Below are positions 17,576-26,900 of a stretch of DNA of 64,000 bases, piece by piece. Every line of letters begins with the position of its first letter. Within the stretch, counting starts at the first letter, position 1. A program made the position numbers and the translations under genes. This DNA comes from Telluria sp042683405 (GTDB lineage Bacteria > Pseudomonadota > Gammaproteobacteria > Burkholderiales > Burkholderiaceae_D), in the NCBI RefSeq assembly GCF_042683405.1, contig NZ_JBHUJS010000002.1, positions 434,001 to 498,000 on the forward strand, given 5' to 3'. Under the pieces are notes generated by a model. The model was not told where the DNA came from. It searched no databases and saw nothing but the letters and a program-made list of their open reading frames with translations.

Positions 17576-18702
17576 GCGGCACCTGCTTTCGCCATGCGGC
17601 CGCGCTTGTAGCGCGAATAGATCGCCAGCGGATGGAAGCGATGGTTGACGTTCAGGCGCAGGACGAACATGCCGATGACCAGCAGCGCGGCGATCACGTG
17701 CAGCGGCCACCAGGCCATCGCCAGTGCCAGCTTGTCCTGCCGCACGGCCGCTTCCATCGCCTTGTTCAGGTTATTGTAGGAGAAGAAAATCAGCAGCGCG
17801 ATCACGAGGTTGGCCGAGCTGCCCGCGCGCGGGTTGACGAAACCGAGCGGGATCGCGAGCAGGATCAGCAGCAGGCAGGTGACCGGCAGCGCGACGCGCC
17901 ACAGCAGCTCCGCATCGCCGAAGCGGCTGCGGCTGGCCAGCAGCGCGGACGTCGGCAGCGCCTCCGCCGACAGCTCGGCGCCAGTCACGGGCACCTTGGC
18001 GGCCACGCGCATGCTGTAGCGTTCGAATTCCATCGACTGGAAATCGGCCTGGCCCGGCGTGCCCTGGTAGCGGCGGCCGTTCTTGAGCACGAGGTAGCGC
18101 ATGCCCTTGTCGTCCTCCTCGATCACGCCCTGCTTGGCCACCACCACGGTGCTGCCGTTGCTTTCGGCAGTGTTGACAAAGACGTTCTGCACGACGGTCG
18201 AATCGTCCGCCACGCCTTCGACGAAGAAGATGCGGTTGGAGGCGGCCGATTCGCGGAACTGGCCGGGCGCGACCTTCTGCAGGTCTTCGCGCTTTTCGAA
18301 GCGTTCGATGTATTCGTCGTTCTTCTGGATTGCCCACGGCTGCGCGACCATCGACAGGAAGGCGGTCAGCGCGACCAGCGGAAGGCCGAACGACAGCACC
18401 GGGCGGATGAAGGCCGCGAGCGACTGGCCCGACGCGAACCACACCACCATCTCGGAATCACGGTAAGTCCGGGTGACCACCGCCAGCACTGAAATAAAGC
18501 TGGTGAGGATGATCACAGTTGGCAGATAATTAAGGGCTGCGAACGCGATGAGTGCGATCACGTCGCTTGGCGCCACTTTGCCGCCGGCGGCTTCGCCGAG
18601 GATCTTGATGAGGGACCAGGTGACGAGGATGGAAAACAGCACCGTGAACGTAGCGCCGGCCGTGGCAAGCAGCTCTCGTCGAAGGGCGCGTTGAAAGATC
18701 AT
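17572..18702 (-). CDS. lptF: LPS export ABC transporter permease LptF
   Basis: A 376-residue partner permease of LptG with the same topology, starting MIFQRALRRELLATAGATF. The periplasmic domain spans roughly residues 105-265. The C-terminal helices include LAIPLGFVNPRAGSSANLV. It is first in the lptF-lptG-cbiX unit, divergent from pepA with a 60-bp gap. The divergent pepA-lptFG arrangement is common in proteobacteria. The long upstream open frame antiparallel to pepA is a shadow; the ATG at 18702 gives the family-length protein. Confidence 0.93.
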   Translation of the reverse strand: MIFQRALRRELLATAGATFTVLFSILVTWSLIKILGEAAGGKVAPSDVIALIAFAALNYLPTVIILTSFISVLAVVTRTYRDSEMVVWFASGQSLAAFIRPVLSFGLPLVALTAFLSMVAQPWAIQKNDEYIERFEKREDLQKVAPGQFRESAASNRIFFVEGVADDSTVVQNVFVNTAESNGSTVVVAKQGVIEEDDKGMRYLVLKNGRRYQGTPGQADFQSMEFERYSMRVAAKVPVTGAELSAEALPTSALLASRSRFGDAELLWRVALPVTCLLLILLAIPLGFVNPRAGSSANLVIALLIFFSYNNLNKAMEAAVRQDKLALAMAWWPLHVIAALLVIGMFVLRLNVNHRFHPLAIYSRYKRGRMAKAGAA

Positions 18703-18710
18703 TGAAAAGT

Positions 18711-18716
18711 TATAAT
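18711..18716 (+). promoter_or_regulatory. pepA: Possible -10 box (TATAAT) in the lptF/pepA gap
   Basis: A perfect TATAAT lies 46 bp before the pepA ATG in the 60-bp divergent gap. The nearest -35-like TTGAAA (18691-18696) is only 14 bp away, so the promoter is not certain. Confidence 0.3.
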
Positions 18717-18762
18717 TAGTGGTTGGGCCAAGCGCCGCACAAAAACACGAATGGAGAATCAA

Positions 18763-20259
18763 ATGGACTTTAGCATAAAAGCATTCGACACAAAAAACAC
18801 CATCCAGGCCGCAAAATCCGGCTGCATCGCAGTGGCGGTTTTTGAGAACAAGAAGATGTCGGCGCAGGCCAAGGCACTCGACCAGGGCGGTGAAATCACT
18901 GCTGCGCTCAAGTCCGGCGACATCAGCGGCAAGCCAGGTTCGACCCTGATGCTGCGCAATGTGACCAAGTCGGGCGCCGAGCGCATCCTGCTGGTCGGCA
19001 TGGGCGCCGACGAACAAGTCTCCGAGAAGGCCTTCAGCACCGGCGTCGCCGCCGCGATGAAGGCATTCGGTTCGATTGGCGCGAACGACGCCATTATCGC
19101 ACTGCCAATGGAGAATGTGAAAGGCCGCGAGCTGGACTGGGCGATCCGCGCCTGCGTCATCGCCGGCCACGAAGCCGTATTCCGCACCGACGCGCAGAAG
19201 TCCAAGAAGGACCCTGCCCCGGCAGGCGTGCAGCGCGTTGCGCTGGCCGTGCCGAACACGGCGCAGGCCAAGGCCGCGCTGGCGCAGGCGCAAGCCATCG
19301 CCAACGGCATGGACCTGACCAAGGAACTGGGCAACCTGTCGCCGAACGTCTGCACCCCGACCTACCTGGCCAACCTGGCGCGCAAGCTGGGCGGCGACTA
19401 TGGGTTCGAAGTCGAGATCCTCGAGCGCAAACAGCTCGAGGCGCTCAAGATGGGCAGCTTCCTGTCCGTGACCAACGGCAGCGAGCAGCCGCCGAAGTTC
19501 ATCGTCCTCAAGCACATGGGCGGCAAGGCGAAAGATGCGCCGGTGGTCCTGGTCGGCAAGGGCATCACCTTCGACACCGGCGGCATCTCGATCAAGCCGG
19601 GTCCGAACATGGACGAGATGAAGTACGATATGTGCGGCGCGGGCTCCGTGCTCGGCACCTTCCGCGCGATCGGCGAGATGAACCTCAAGCTGAACGTCAT
19701 CGGCGTGATCGCGGCGTGCGAGAACATGCCGTCGGGCCGCGCGACCAAGCCGGGCGACATCGTCACCTCGATGAACGGCCTGACCATCGAGATCCTGAAT
19801 ACGGACGCCGAAGGCCGCCTGATCCTGTGCGACGCGCTGACCTATGCCGAGCGCTTCAAGCCTGCGGCCGTGATCGACATCGCGACCCTGACCGGCGCCT
19901 GCGTGATCGCGCTGGGCAACCACAACTCGGGCCTGTTCACCCGCGGCGACGACGTGCACAACGCGCTGGCCGAGGAGATCCTGGCAGCGGGCCGCCAGGC
20001 CAGCGACACCGCATGGCGCCTGCCGGTCGAGGAAGCGTACAACGAGCAGCTCAAGTCCAACTTCGCGGACCTGGCCAACATCGGCACGCCGGGCGGCGCG
20101 TCGGTGACGGCGGCCTGCTTCCTGGAGAACTTCACGCGCAAGTACACCTGGGCGCACCTGGACATCGCCGGTACGGCGTGGAAATCGGGCGCGGCCAAGG
20201 GCGCGACCGGCCGTCCGGTGCCGCTGCTGACCACCTTCCTGATGAACCGCGCGAAGTAA
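18763..20259 (+). CDS. pepA: Leucyl aminopeptidase (PepA, M17 family)
   Basis: A 498-residue cytosolic dizinc aminopeptidase that removes N-terminal residues from peptides. In some bacteria it also acts as a DNA-binding architectural protein. The catalytic domain (about residues 180-498) carries VGKGITFDTGGISIKPG (metal ligands K and D) and the M17 signature NTDAEGRLILCDAL. The N-terminal macro-like domain is intact. The ATG at 18763 was chosen over 18751 because GGAG lies just upstream of it and the family starts MDFSIK. A strong terminator follows. Confidence 0.95.
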   Translation: MDFSIKAFDTKNTIQAAKSGCIAVAVFENKKMSAQAKALDQGGEITAALKSGDISGKPGSTLMLRNVTKSGAERILLVGMGADEQVSEKAFSTGVAAAMKAFGSIGANDAIIALPMENVKGRELDWAIRACVIAGHEAVFRTDAQKSKKDPAPAGVQRVALAVPNTAQAKAALAQAQAIANGMDLTKELGNLSPNVCTPTYLANLARKLGGDYGFEVEILERKQLEALKMGSFLSVTNGSEQPPKFIVLKHMGGKAKDAPVVLVGKGITFDTGGISIKPGPNMDEMKYDMCGAGSVLGTFRAIGEMNLKLNVIGVIAACENMPSGRATKPGDIVTSMNGLTIEILNTDAEGRLILCDALTYAERFKPAAVIDIATLTGACVIALGNHNSGLFTRGDDVHNALAEEILAAGRQASDTAWRLPVEEAYNEQLKSNFADLANIGTPGGASVTAACFLENFTRKYTWAHLDIAGTAWKSGAAKGATGRPVPLLTTFLMNRAK

Positions 20260-20276
20260 TCGCCGCGACTGAAAGC

Positions 20277-20310
20277 AAAAGCGCCGGCATGCATGCCGGC
20301 GCTTTTTTTT
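20277..20310. terminator. Bidirectional rho-independent terminator after pepA
   Basis: A perfect 22-bp palindrome (20281-20302, GCGCCGGCAT arm) is flanked by AAAA on the left and eight T on the right. It can terminate pepA and the convergent lipoprotein gene. Confidence 0.88.
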
Positions 20311-20321
20311 GGAGTCGTCCC

Positions 20322-20798
20322 TTAGTAAATCGGTGTGCCGGCGGCGGCGACAGGGTCAGCTTCGGCCACCGGCGCGTCCACCAGCCGCTTCATCACAATG
20401 GTGATCGTGTCGGGATAATCATGCCCTGCCCCGGTATTACGGTCCACGATGTAGCCCACGCCCGCCGATACCACCACGTTCCCCCACAGCGCTCCGGCGC
20501 CCGCACGCGAGGCCACGACTTCGTAACCGGCCGCCTCGCCGGCTTTCCTGCAATCGACCGACAGCGGCCACGCGCGCCTGGACACAGTCACGCGTCCCGG
20601 CGCGTTGACGTACCAGCGTCCCGCGTCATTGGCCAGCAGGCAGCCGACGTTGGCGATGGGGCGGTGTCCTTCGACAGCCTGCACGAAGATGGTCTGGGTG
20701 GCCGGTTCGGTCAGCGTGGCGCAGCCCGGGAGGGATGCAAGCAGCACGGCGGGGAGGAGCAAGCGGGACATGGCGGCGGCATGGAATGTGATCGGCAT
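20322..20798 (-). CDS. Putative lipoprotein
   Basis: A small exported protein of 158 residues (149 if the second ATG at 20771 is used). It has a lipoprotein signal: MSRLLLPAVLLASLPGC, with cysteine 26 as the lipidation site. The mature part (about 130 residues) contains two further cysteines (GCLLAN, VDCRKAG) that could form a disulfide. It also has glycine-rich VVVSAGVGYIVDRNTGAGHDYPD, suggestive of a short membrane-interacting segment. The closest general resemblance is to small outer-membrane lipoproteins of unknown role. It shares the terminator with pepA. Confidence 0.7.
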   Translation of the reverse strand: MPITFHAAAMSRLLLPAVLLASLPGCATLTEPATQTIFVQAVEGHRPIANVGCLLANDAGRWYVNAPGRVTVSRRAWPLSVDCRKAGEAAGYEVVASRAGAGALWGNVVVSAGVGYIVDRNTGAGHDYPDTITIVMKRLVDAPVAEADPVAAAGTPIY

Positions 20799-20837
20799 GC
20801 CTGTATAACGGCATGCCGCGCCGCTTCATGAGGGGAA

Positions 20838-21029
20838 TCAGCCAGTGACGGGCGCGAAGCGCGGCACTTTCTGGCCGTCGACGTCGACCAGCTCGAAGAA
20901 GACGTCCCTGGGCCGGGTCCAGATGGACCCGTTGGCCGCACGGTAGACGATCATTTCGGTGTGGTCGGACTCGAGGGTGGCGACGCAGACGAGTTCGTAC
21001 AGGCCGCCCTTGTAATGCCGGTACTGCAT
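20838..21029 (-). CDS. DUF1653 protein
   Basis: A 63-residue protein beginning MQYRHYKGGLYELVCVATLES and containing EMIVYRAANGSIWTRPRDVFFE. This is the compact beta-rich DUF1653 fold, which normally makes up the entire protein. The function is unknown. It starts one base inside the stop codon of the upstream 116-residue gene (TGATG), so the two form a coupled pair. Confidence 0.85.
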   Translation of the reverse strand: MQYRHYKGGLYELVCVATLESDHTEMIVYRAANGSIWTRPRDVFFELVDVDGQKVPRFAPVTG

Positions 21030-21379
21030 CAGGCGTTCGCAGGTTCCTGCACGCGCACCTGGCGGTTTTCCTTGAGGTCCTGGATCACCTTGACGATGCG
21101 CTCCTTGCCGGTCGCGCCGTCGAGCGAGCTGAATGCATCGAGCACTTCGTTCAGGACGCGGGCGCGCACCATCGCTTCGTCGGCAGGCGCCTTGGCGGCC
21201 TGGGCACGTTTGCCGACCGGCTTGCCGCTTTCGGCAGCAGCCTGGCCGTGCGCCAGTGCAGCTTGCCAGATCACCCAGCGGCGTTGCGTTTCGAACACGA
21301 GATATTCGTCTGGCTTGTCTTCGCGGCGGCGGGTGATGTGCCCATCGCGCTGTGCCCATGCTTCAAATGCTTCACGCAT
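21029..21379 (-). CDS. Hypothetical protein coupled to DUF1653 gene
   Basis: A 116-residue soluble protein starting MREAFEAWAQRDGHITRRREDKPDEYLVFETQRRWVIWQAA. The first 60 residues look like a conserved domain with a DEYLVFETQRRWVIWQAA-type helix, resembling small phage- or plasmid-associated proteins. The rest is alanine-rich and helical. I cannot assign a family. AAAGGAATC upstream of the ATG at 21379 is a good ribosome-binding site. It is the first gene of a two-gene unit with the DUF1653 gene. Confidence 0.65.
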   Translation of the reverse strand: MREAFEAWAQRDGHITRRREDKPDEYLVFETQRRWVIWQAALAHGQAAAESGKPVGKRAQAAKAPADEAMVRARVLNEVLDAFSSLDGATGKERIVKVIQDLKENRQVRVQEPANA

Positions 21380-21769
21380 TTTGATTCCTTTTGAATACTA
21401 AGATCGCAGTGACCAATGGAATTAGTTGTGCTTACAACAAAATCATAACACGGTGAATGTTGCGCACAGTTGACGGCATAAAAAGAGTCAACCCTGCCCG
21501 CGTTATGTTCCCGTAGAGCAACAATAAGCGATTTTTCTTCCCTTGTGTCAAGAAAGTTGCGCAAAGGAAAAATAAATATGCATATGATGCCGTACAGCAA
21601 CACATTATTGCCGTGAGTTGCTGAACACGACGAGTTCAAGGTGGATCCGCGTAGATCGACGAGGATCGATCAAGTACCCGGTTGTTTGCGTGGAATCGGT
21701 CTCGATGCCCGGGAATGGCAGGAGATCGCGACCGATTCCGACCAATCGCCGCAGATCGGCGCAGATTGA
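21380..21769. other. 390-bp A/T-richer intergenic region
   Basis: This gap lies between the start of the 116-residue gene and the end of hldD and is markedly less GC-rich than its surroundings. It holds an inverted repeat GTTGAC-12-GTCAAC (21469-21492) that could be an operator. It also holds, at 21640-21775, two related stretches around GCGTAGATCGACGAGGATCG and GCCGCAGATCGGCGCAGATT, which look like degenerate copies of one repeat. No convincing gene is seen. The promoter of the DUF1653 pair is presumably here. Confidence 0.5.
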
Positions 21770-22768
21770 TCAGTTAACGTTCTGTTTGAGCCACGCAATA
21801 TAGCGCGAGACTCCCGTTGCGACATCCATGAACTCGCGCTTGTACCCGGCGGCGCGCAGCGCGCTGATATCCGCTTGCGTATAGCTCTGGTATTTACCCT
21901 TGAGCTTGTCCGGAAACGCAACGTATTCTAGCAGCCCACGCTGGACAATGGCGTCCAGGTCCATAGGCCCGTCCTCGGCCTTGAGCGCATTGACCACCGC
22001 CAGCGCGATGTCGTTGAACGGCTGCGCCCTGCCCGTTCCGAGATTGAAGATGCCGGACTGCAGTGGGTTGTCGTGGAAGAAAAGGTTGACGGCGACGACG
22101 TCGTCCACGTGCACGAAGTCGCGCATCTGCGTTCCGGGCGCATAGCCGGCGTATTCCCCGAACAGCTTGACCGCCCCGTTCGCACGGAATTCGTTGTACT
22201 GATGGAAAGGCACCGACGCCATCCGGCCCTTGTGGGTCTCGCGCGGTCCATACACGTTGAAGTAGCGCAGGCCGACCACTTGCGAGCTTCCTTCCTTGCC
22301 ATGCCTGGCCCAGAAGCGGCGCACGTACTGGTCGAACAGGAACTTGGAATAGCCGTAGACGTTCAGCGGCTTCTCGTTGCCGCGCTCCTCGGCGAAGGTC
22401 TCGCTGGCGCCGTACACGGCGGCGGAGGATGCGTAGATGAACGGGATGCGCTCGCGCTGGCAGTACTCAAACAGCGCCACGCTGTAGTCGTAGTTGTTCT
22501 TCATCATGTAGCGGCCGTCCTGCTCCATGGTGTCGGAACAGGCGCCCTCGTGGAACACGGCGCTGAACTTGCCGGCGTAGTCGCCGCGCTGCAGGCGCTC
22601 CAGGAACACGTCCTTGTCCAGAAAGTCGGCAATGCTGGTGTCCACGATGTTGTGGAACTTGTCGGCCCGCGACAGGTTATCTACCGCGAACACGTCCGCG
22701 CCGCGCGCGCACAGTGCGTGCACCAGGTTGCTGCCGATGAAGCCTGCTGCTCCAGTAACCAATATCAT
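21770..22768 (-). CDS. hldD: ADP-L-glycero-D-manno-heptose 6-epimerase
   Basis: A 332-residue short-chain dehydrogenase/epimerase making the heptose donor for the LPS inner core. The N-terminal NAD(P)-binding motif is VTGAAGFIGSNLV. The catalytic YGYSKF and the substrate-specific HEGACSDTMEQDGRYMM segment are diagnostic of HldD (RfaD). It follows waaF on the same strand with a 10-bp gap, forming an LPS core unit. The length matches the family. Confidence 0.95.
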   Translation of the reverse strand: MILVTGAAGFIGSNLVHALCARGADVFAVDNLSRADKFHNIVDTSIADFLDKDVFLERLQRGDYAGKFSAVFHEGACSDTMEQDGRYMMKNNYDYSVALFEYCQRERIPFIYASSAAVYGASETFAEERGNEKPLNVYGYSKFLFDQYVRRFWARHGKEGSSQVVGLRYFNVYGPRETHKGRMASVPFHQYNEFRANGAVKLFGEYAGYAPGTQMRDFVHVDDVVAVNLFFHDNPLQSGIFNLGTGRAQPFNDIALAVVNALKAEDGPMDLDAIVQRGLLEYVAFPDKLKGKYQSYTQADISALRAAGYKREFMDVATGVSRYIAWLKQNVN

Positions 22769-22778
22769 TTGAATCCTC

Positions 22779-23837
22779 TTACAAGATAAGTTCGTCCGCG
22801 CGGCGCACCGGGAGCATGCGCTGCAGCGGCTCCCACGCCATCTGCGCGGTAATGCCGCGCATGCAGTTGTGGTGGCCCAGCGGGCATTCGCGCTGCTGGC
22901 ACGGGGAGCACTCGATGTGCAGCCACAGCACCTTGGCCAGGTCCGAATGCGGCGGCGTGTGGCGCGGGTCGGTGGGACCGTAGATCGCCACGATGGGGCG
23001 CCCGAGCGCCGCGGCGATGTGCATCAGGCCGGAGTCGTTGGTCACCATCGCGGCCGACTGCGCGATCAGCGCGATCGCTTCCTTCAGCGAGGTTGCGCCG
23101 GCGATGTTGCGGGCGTTCGGGGCCAGCGCGACGATCTCCTCGCACACCTCGCGGTCCTTCGGAGAGCCCAGCAGCAGCACCTCCGTACCGGGATGCTCCT
23201 GCTGCACCATGCGCGCCAGCTCGGCGAAGTGCTGCACGGGCCAGCGCTTGGCCGGGCCGAATTCCGCCCCCGGCGCGAAAGTGACGTAGCGCGTCCCCTG
23301 CGCGATGCCCAGCTTCGCCATGGCCGCGTGCGACGCTTCCGGCGACACCTGCATCTCCGGGTACGGCAGCTTGGCGGGCCGCGCCAGCCCGCGCACGGGG
23401 GCGTCGGCCAGCGCCTGGTAGAACTGGGCCATCGGGCGCGGCGCAACGCGCTCGTCATGGTGCATCACGTTTACCAGGCCGTAGCGCATCTCACCCTTGT
23501 AGCCGACGCGGCGCGGGATGCCGGCCAGCCACGGGATCAGCGCGTACTTGAGCGTGTTGGGCAGCACGTAGCTGTCCACGTAGCCCTTTTTCGCCAGCTC
23601 TTTCGCGAACCGGCGGCGTTCGCCCAGCTGCAAGGCGCCGTGCCTGAAGGGCGTTTCCATCACCGTGTCCACTTCGCGCATCGCCTCCCATGCGGGCGCC
23701 ACCCAGGCGGGGGCCAGCACGTCGATCGGGCGTTCGGGGTGCAGCTCCTTCAGGCGGCGCAGCAGCGGCTGGGCCATGACGGCGTCGCCGATCCAGTTGG
23801 GCGAAATGACGAGCGTGCGGGAGTTTGGCTGGTTCAT
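22779..23837 (-). CDS. waaF: LPS heptosyltransferase II
   Basis: A 352-residue glycosyltransferase family 9 enzyme adding the second heptose to the LPS inner core. The N-terminus LVISPNWIGDAVMAQPLLRRLK and the segments FAPGAEFGPAKRWP, VTNDSGLMHIAAALG and AIYGPTDPRHTPP are typical of WaaF (RfaF). The C-terminal cysteine-rich CSPCQQRECPLGHHNC is also common in this enzyme. It lies directly upstream of hldD, which supplies its donor sugar. The start is the ATG at 23837. Confidence 0.94.
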   Translation of the reverse strand: MNQPNSRTLVISPNWIGDAVMAQPLLRRLKELHPERPIDVLAPAWVAPAWEAMREVDTVMETPFRHGALQLGERRRFAKELAKKGYVDSYVLPNTLKYALIPWLAGIPRRVGYKGEMRYGLVNVMHHDERVAPRPMAQFYQALADAPVRGLARPAKLPYPEMQVSPEASHAAMAKLGIAQGTRYVTFAPGAEFGPAKRWPVQHFAELARMVQQEHPGTEVLLLGSPKDREVCEEIVALAPNARNIAGATSLKEAIALIAQSAAMVTNDSGLMHIAAALGRPIVAIYGPTDPRHTPPHSDLAKVLWLHIECSPCQQRECPLGHHNCMRGITAQMAWEPLQRMLPVRRADELIL

Positions 23838-23933
23838 GGGGCTACATTTTACCGTGCGGGGCGCAGACTGTCCCTTTGGGGGTATCCCCGGCTCGGCCTG
23901 TGAGCGAACCGGAACGCCGCGAACGGTCCCTGG

Positions 23934-26900
23934 CTAGAGGCTGGACGCGGGAACCGGCTGGGAGAACAGGTAGCCCTGGGCGAAATCGCAGCCCTGCTCG
24001 CGCAGTTGCGCGAACTGCCCTTCGGTCTCGACGCCTTCGGCCACCACGTCCAGCTGCAGGCTGTCCGACAGCGCAATGATCGCGGCGACGATGGCGCGGT
24101 CCTCGGCGCTGTCCTCCAGGTCGCGGATGAAGGCGCGGTCGATCTTCACCTTGTGCACCGGGAAGCGCTTCAGGTAGGCCAGGCTGGAATAGCCGGTGCC
24201 GAAATCGTCGATCGACAGTCGGATGCCCATCGCGTTGATCTGCCCGAGCACCTCCAGCGTATGCTCGCCGTGCTGCATCAGCGCCGTTTCGGTGATCTCG
24301 AATTCGATCAGGGACGGATCGATGCCGGTCTCGTCGAGGATGCGGCGCACCGAGTCCACCAGCCCGCGGTGCATGAACTGGCGCGGCGACAGGTTGACCG
24401 CCAGCGGCACGGGTTCGCGACCTTCCGCCAGCCATGCCATGCTTTGCTCGCAGGCCTTGCGGATCACCCATTCGCCCACCGTCACGATCTGGCCGTTCTC
24501 TTCCAGGATCGGGATGAACTGGTCCGGCATCGCCAGCCCCATCTCCGGGCGCGACCAGCGCAGCAGCACTTCCAGCGTGTTGACGCGGCGCGTCTCGATG
24601 TCCATGATCGGCTGGTAGTACAGCTCGAATTCGTTGCGGTCCTGCGCGTTGCGCAGGCTGCTCTCCAGCTCGAAATACTGGCTGGCGGCCTGGTTCATCC
24701 GCTGCGTGAAGAACTGGTAGTTGTTCCGGCCGCTCGCCTTGGCGTGGTACATCGCGGCGTCGGCATGGCGCATCAGCGTCTCGACATCGTGGCCGTCGTC
24801 GGGGTACACGCAAATACCGATCGAGGGCGTGATGTGCAGGGTGCGGCCCTCGAACGGCACCGGCGCGGCCAGCGCGTCGATGATCTTCTGCGCCACCTGC
24901 GCGCTCTCGTCGGCGTTGCGGATGCCGGGCACCAGCACCACGAATTCATCGCCGCCCAGGCGGGCCACGGTGTCGCTCGCGCGCACCGACTGGCACAGGC
25001 GGGCCGCCACTTCCTTGAGCAGGTGGTCGCCGGTCAGGTGGCCGAGCGAATCGTTGATGGTCTTGAAGCGGTCCAGGTCGAGGAACATCACCGCCAGCTT
25101 GCGCTCCGAGCGCTGCGCGCCCAGCATCGCGCGGTCCAGGCGGTCGGCCAGCAGCGCGCGGTTGGGCAGCCCGGTCAGCGTGTCGTGATAGGCCATATGG
25201 TGCACGCGCGCCTCGGCCTGGCGGCGTTCCACGATCTCGCCCTGCAGGAGCGCGTTGGCGCCCGCCAGTTCGGCGGTGCGTTCCAGGACGCGCACCTCGA
25301 GTTCGTCGCGCGCGCGCCGCACCGCCTCGGCGGCCTCGCGGCGCTGCGTGACGTCATCCACCAGCCACAGCGAGCGTCCGCGCGGATTGCTGAAGTCGAA
25401 CGGCCGGCCCGACAGGCGCGCCCAGAACCGGCTGCCGTCCTTGCGCACCAGTTCGTACTCGCCCATGCTGGCGCGGCCCGCGTTGAAATCGCGCGCCGTC
25501 TCGCTGCGGGCCAGCTCGCGGCCTTCGGCATCCGGGTACAGCTCGCGCACCGGCAGCCCTTCGATCTCGGCCAAATGATAGCCGAACAGTTCGGCCATCT
25601 TCTGGTTGCAGCGCAGGTTGCGCCCGCCATCGACCACGGCGATGCCCAGCACCGCCGTATCGAGGATGGCCTGGTTTTCCAGCAGCGCATTGCGCAGCTC
25701 TTCCTCCGCCCGTTTCTGCTCGGTGCGGTCTTCCAGGATCCAGATCGTGCCCTGCGACGGGTCTTCGGGATTGACCACGTAGGCGATCAGCTGCGCCCAC
25801 AGCGTGGTGCCGTCCTTGCGCACCATCTCGGCCTCGCCCTGGAACGGCTTGCCCTTGGCCAGCAGCGGGGCCGACTGCATCCGGATCGCGGTGTGCGCCT
25901 CGTCGGACTGGTACAGCGCCCGGCCAGACAGGCCAAGCGCCTCGTCGCCGTCGTAGCCGAACATCTCGGCGAAACCGCGGTTGTAGCGCGTAATCACACG
26001 CTTCTTGGTAAACAGGATACTGATCGACGCGTTGGTCATGATCGCCTGCACCTCGATCAGGCGCTGGCGCGCCTCGGTCACGTCCTCCAGGATCCAGATA
26101 GTGCCCTTGCGCGCATCATCCGGATCGACCGGCTTGGCGCGCACGCGGCACCAGAACACCGATCCGTCGCGGCGCATGAATTCGTACTCGTGCTTCTCGA
26201 ACGGCAGGCCGTTGCCCAGCAGGGGCGCGGCTTCACGGTCGAACTCGACGAACGATTCGATGGACGGGAACACGTCCACCGCAGCCAGATTGCCCATTTC
26301 CTCGGGCGTGTAGCCGAACATCTCGGCGATCCGCGGATTGCCCGAGACGATCCGTCCGCGCGCGGCGAACACGATGCCGACCGAGGCGTTGTCCAGGATC
26401 GCCTTCTGCTCCAGCAGAAGGCGGCGCGTGGCTTCCTCGCGCGCCTTCTGCGCGGTGCGGTCATCGATGATCCAGATGGTTTCCTGCTGGGTGTTTCCCG
26501 CGTTGATCGCGTACACATAGAAGTGCGCCCAGAAGGTGCTGCCGTCCTGGCGCCGCAGGCTCATCTCGGCCTGGTAGGTCAGGCCCTGTGCCAGCAGGGC
26601 GTTCGCGACCTCGCGCACTTCCTGCAGCTGCTCCCGGCTCGGGAACAGCTCGGCGACATTGCTGCCGACGCCGGCATCGGCCTCGAAGCCGAAGAATTCG
26701 CCGAATCGCTGGTTATAGCGCTCGATGGTGCTGTCGCGCATGAACAGGATCGCGACCGGCGCGTTGTCCATGATGGCCTGCATCTCGAGCGACGTGCGGC
26801 CCAGCTTGGCCTCGCTGCGATACTGGGCGTCGATGTCCTCGATGATCCAGATCGAGCCGCTGGTCGGCTGGCTGGTGTTGATCGCGCGTCCGTTCAGGCG

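Noticed and set aside
21618..21803. 61-codon plus-strand frame in the hldD downstream gap
   Set aside because: It lies in A/T-rich repeat-like DNA, is arginine-rich without domain signal, and runs into hldD on the opposite strand.
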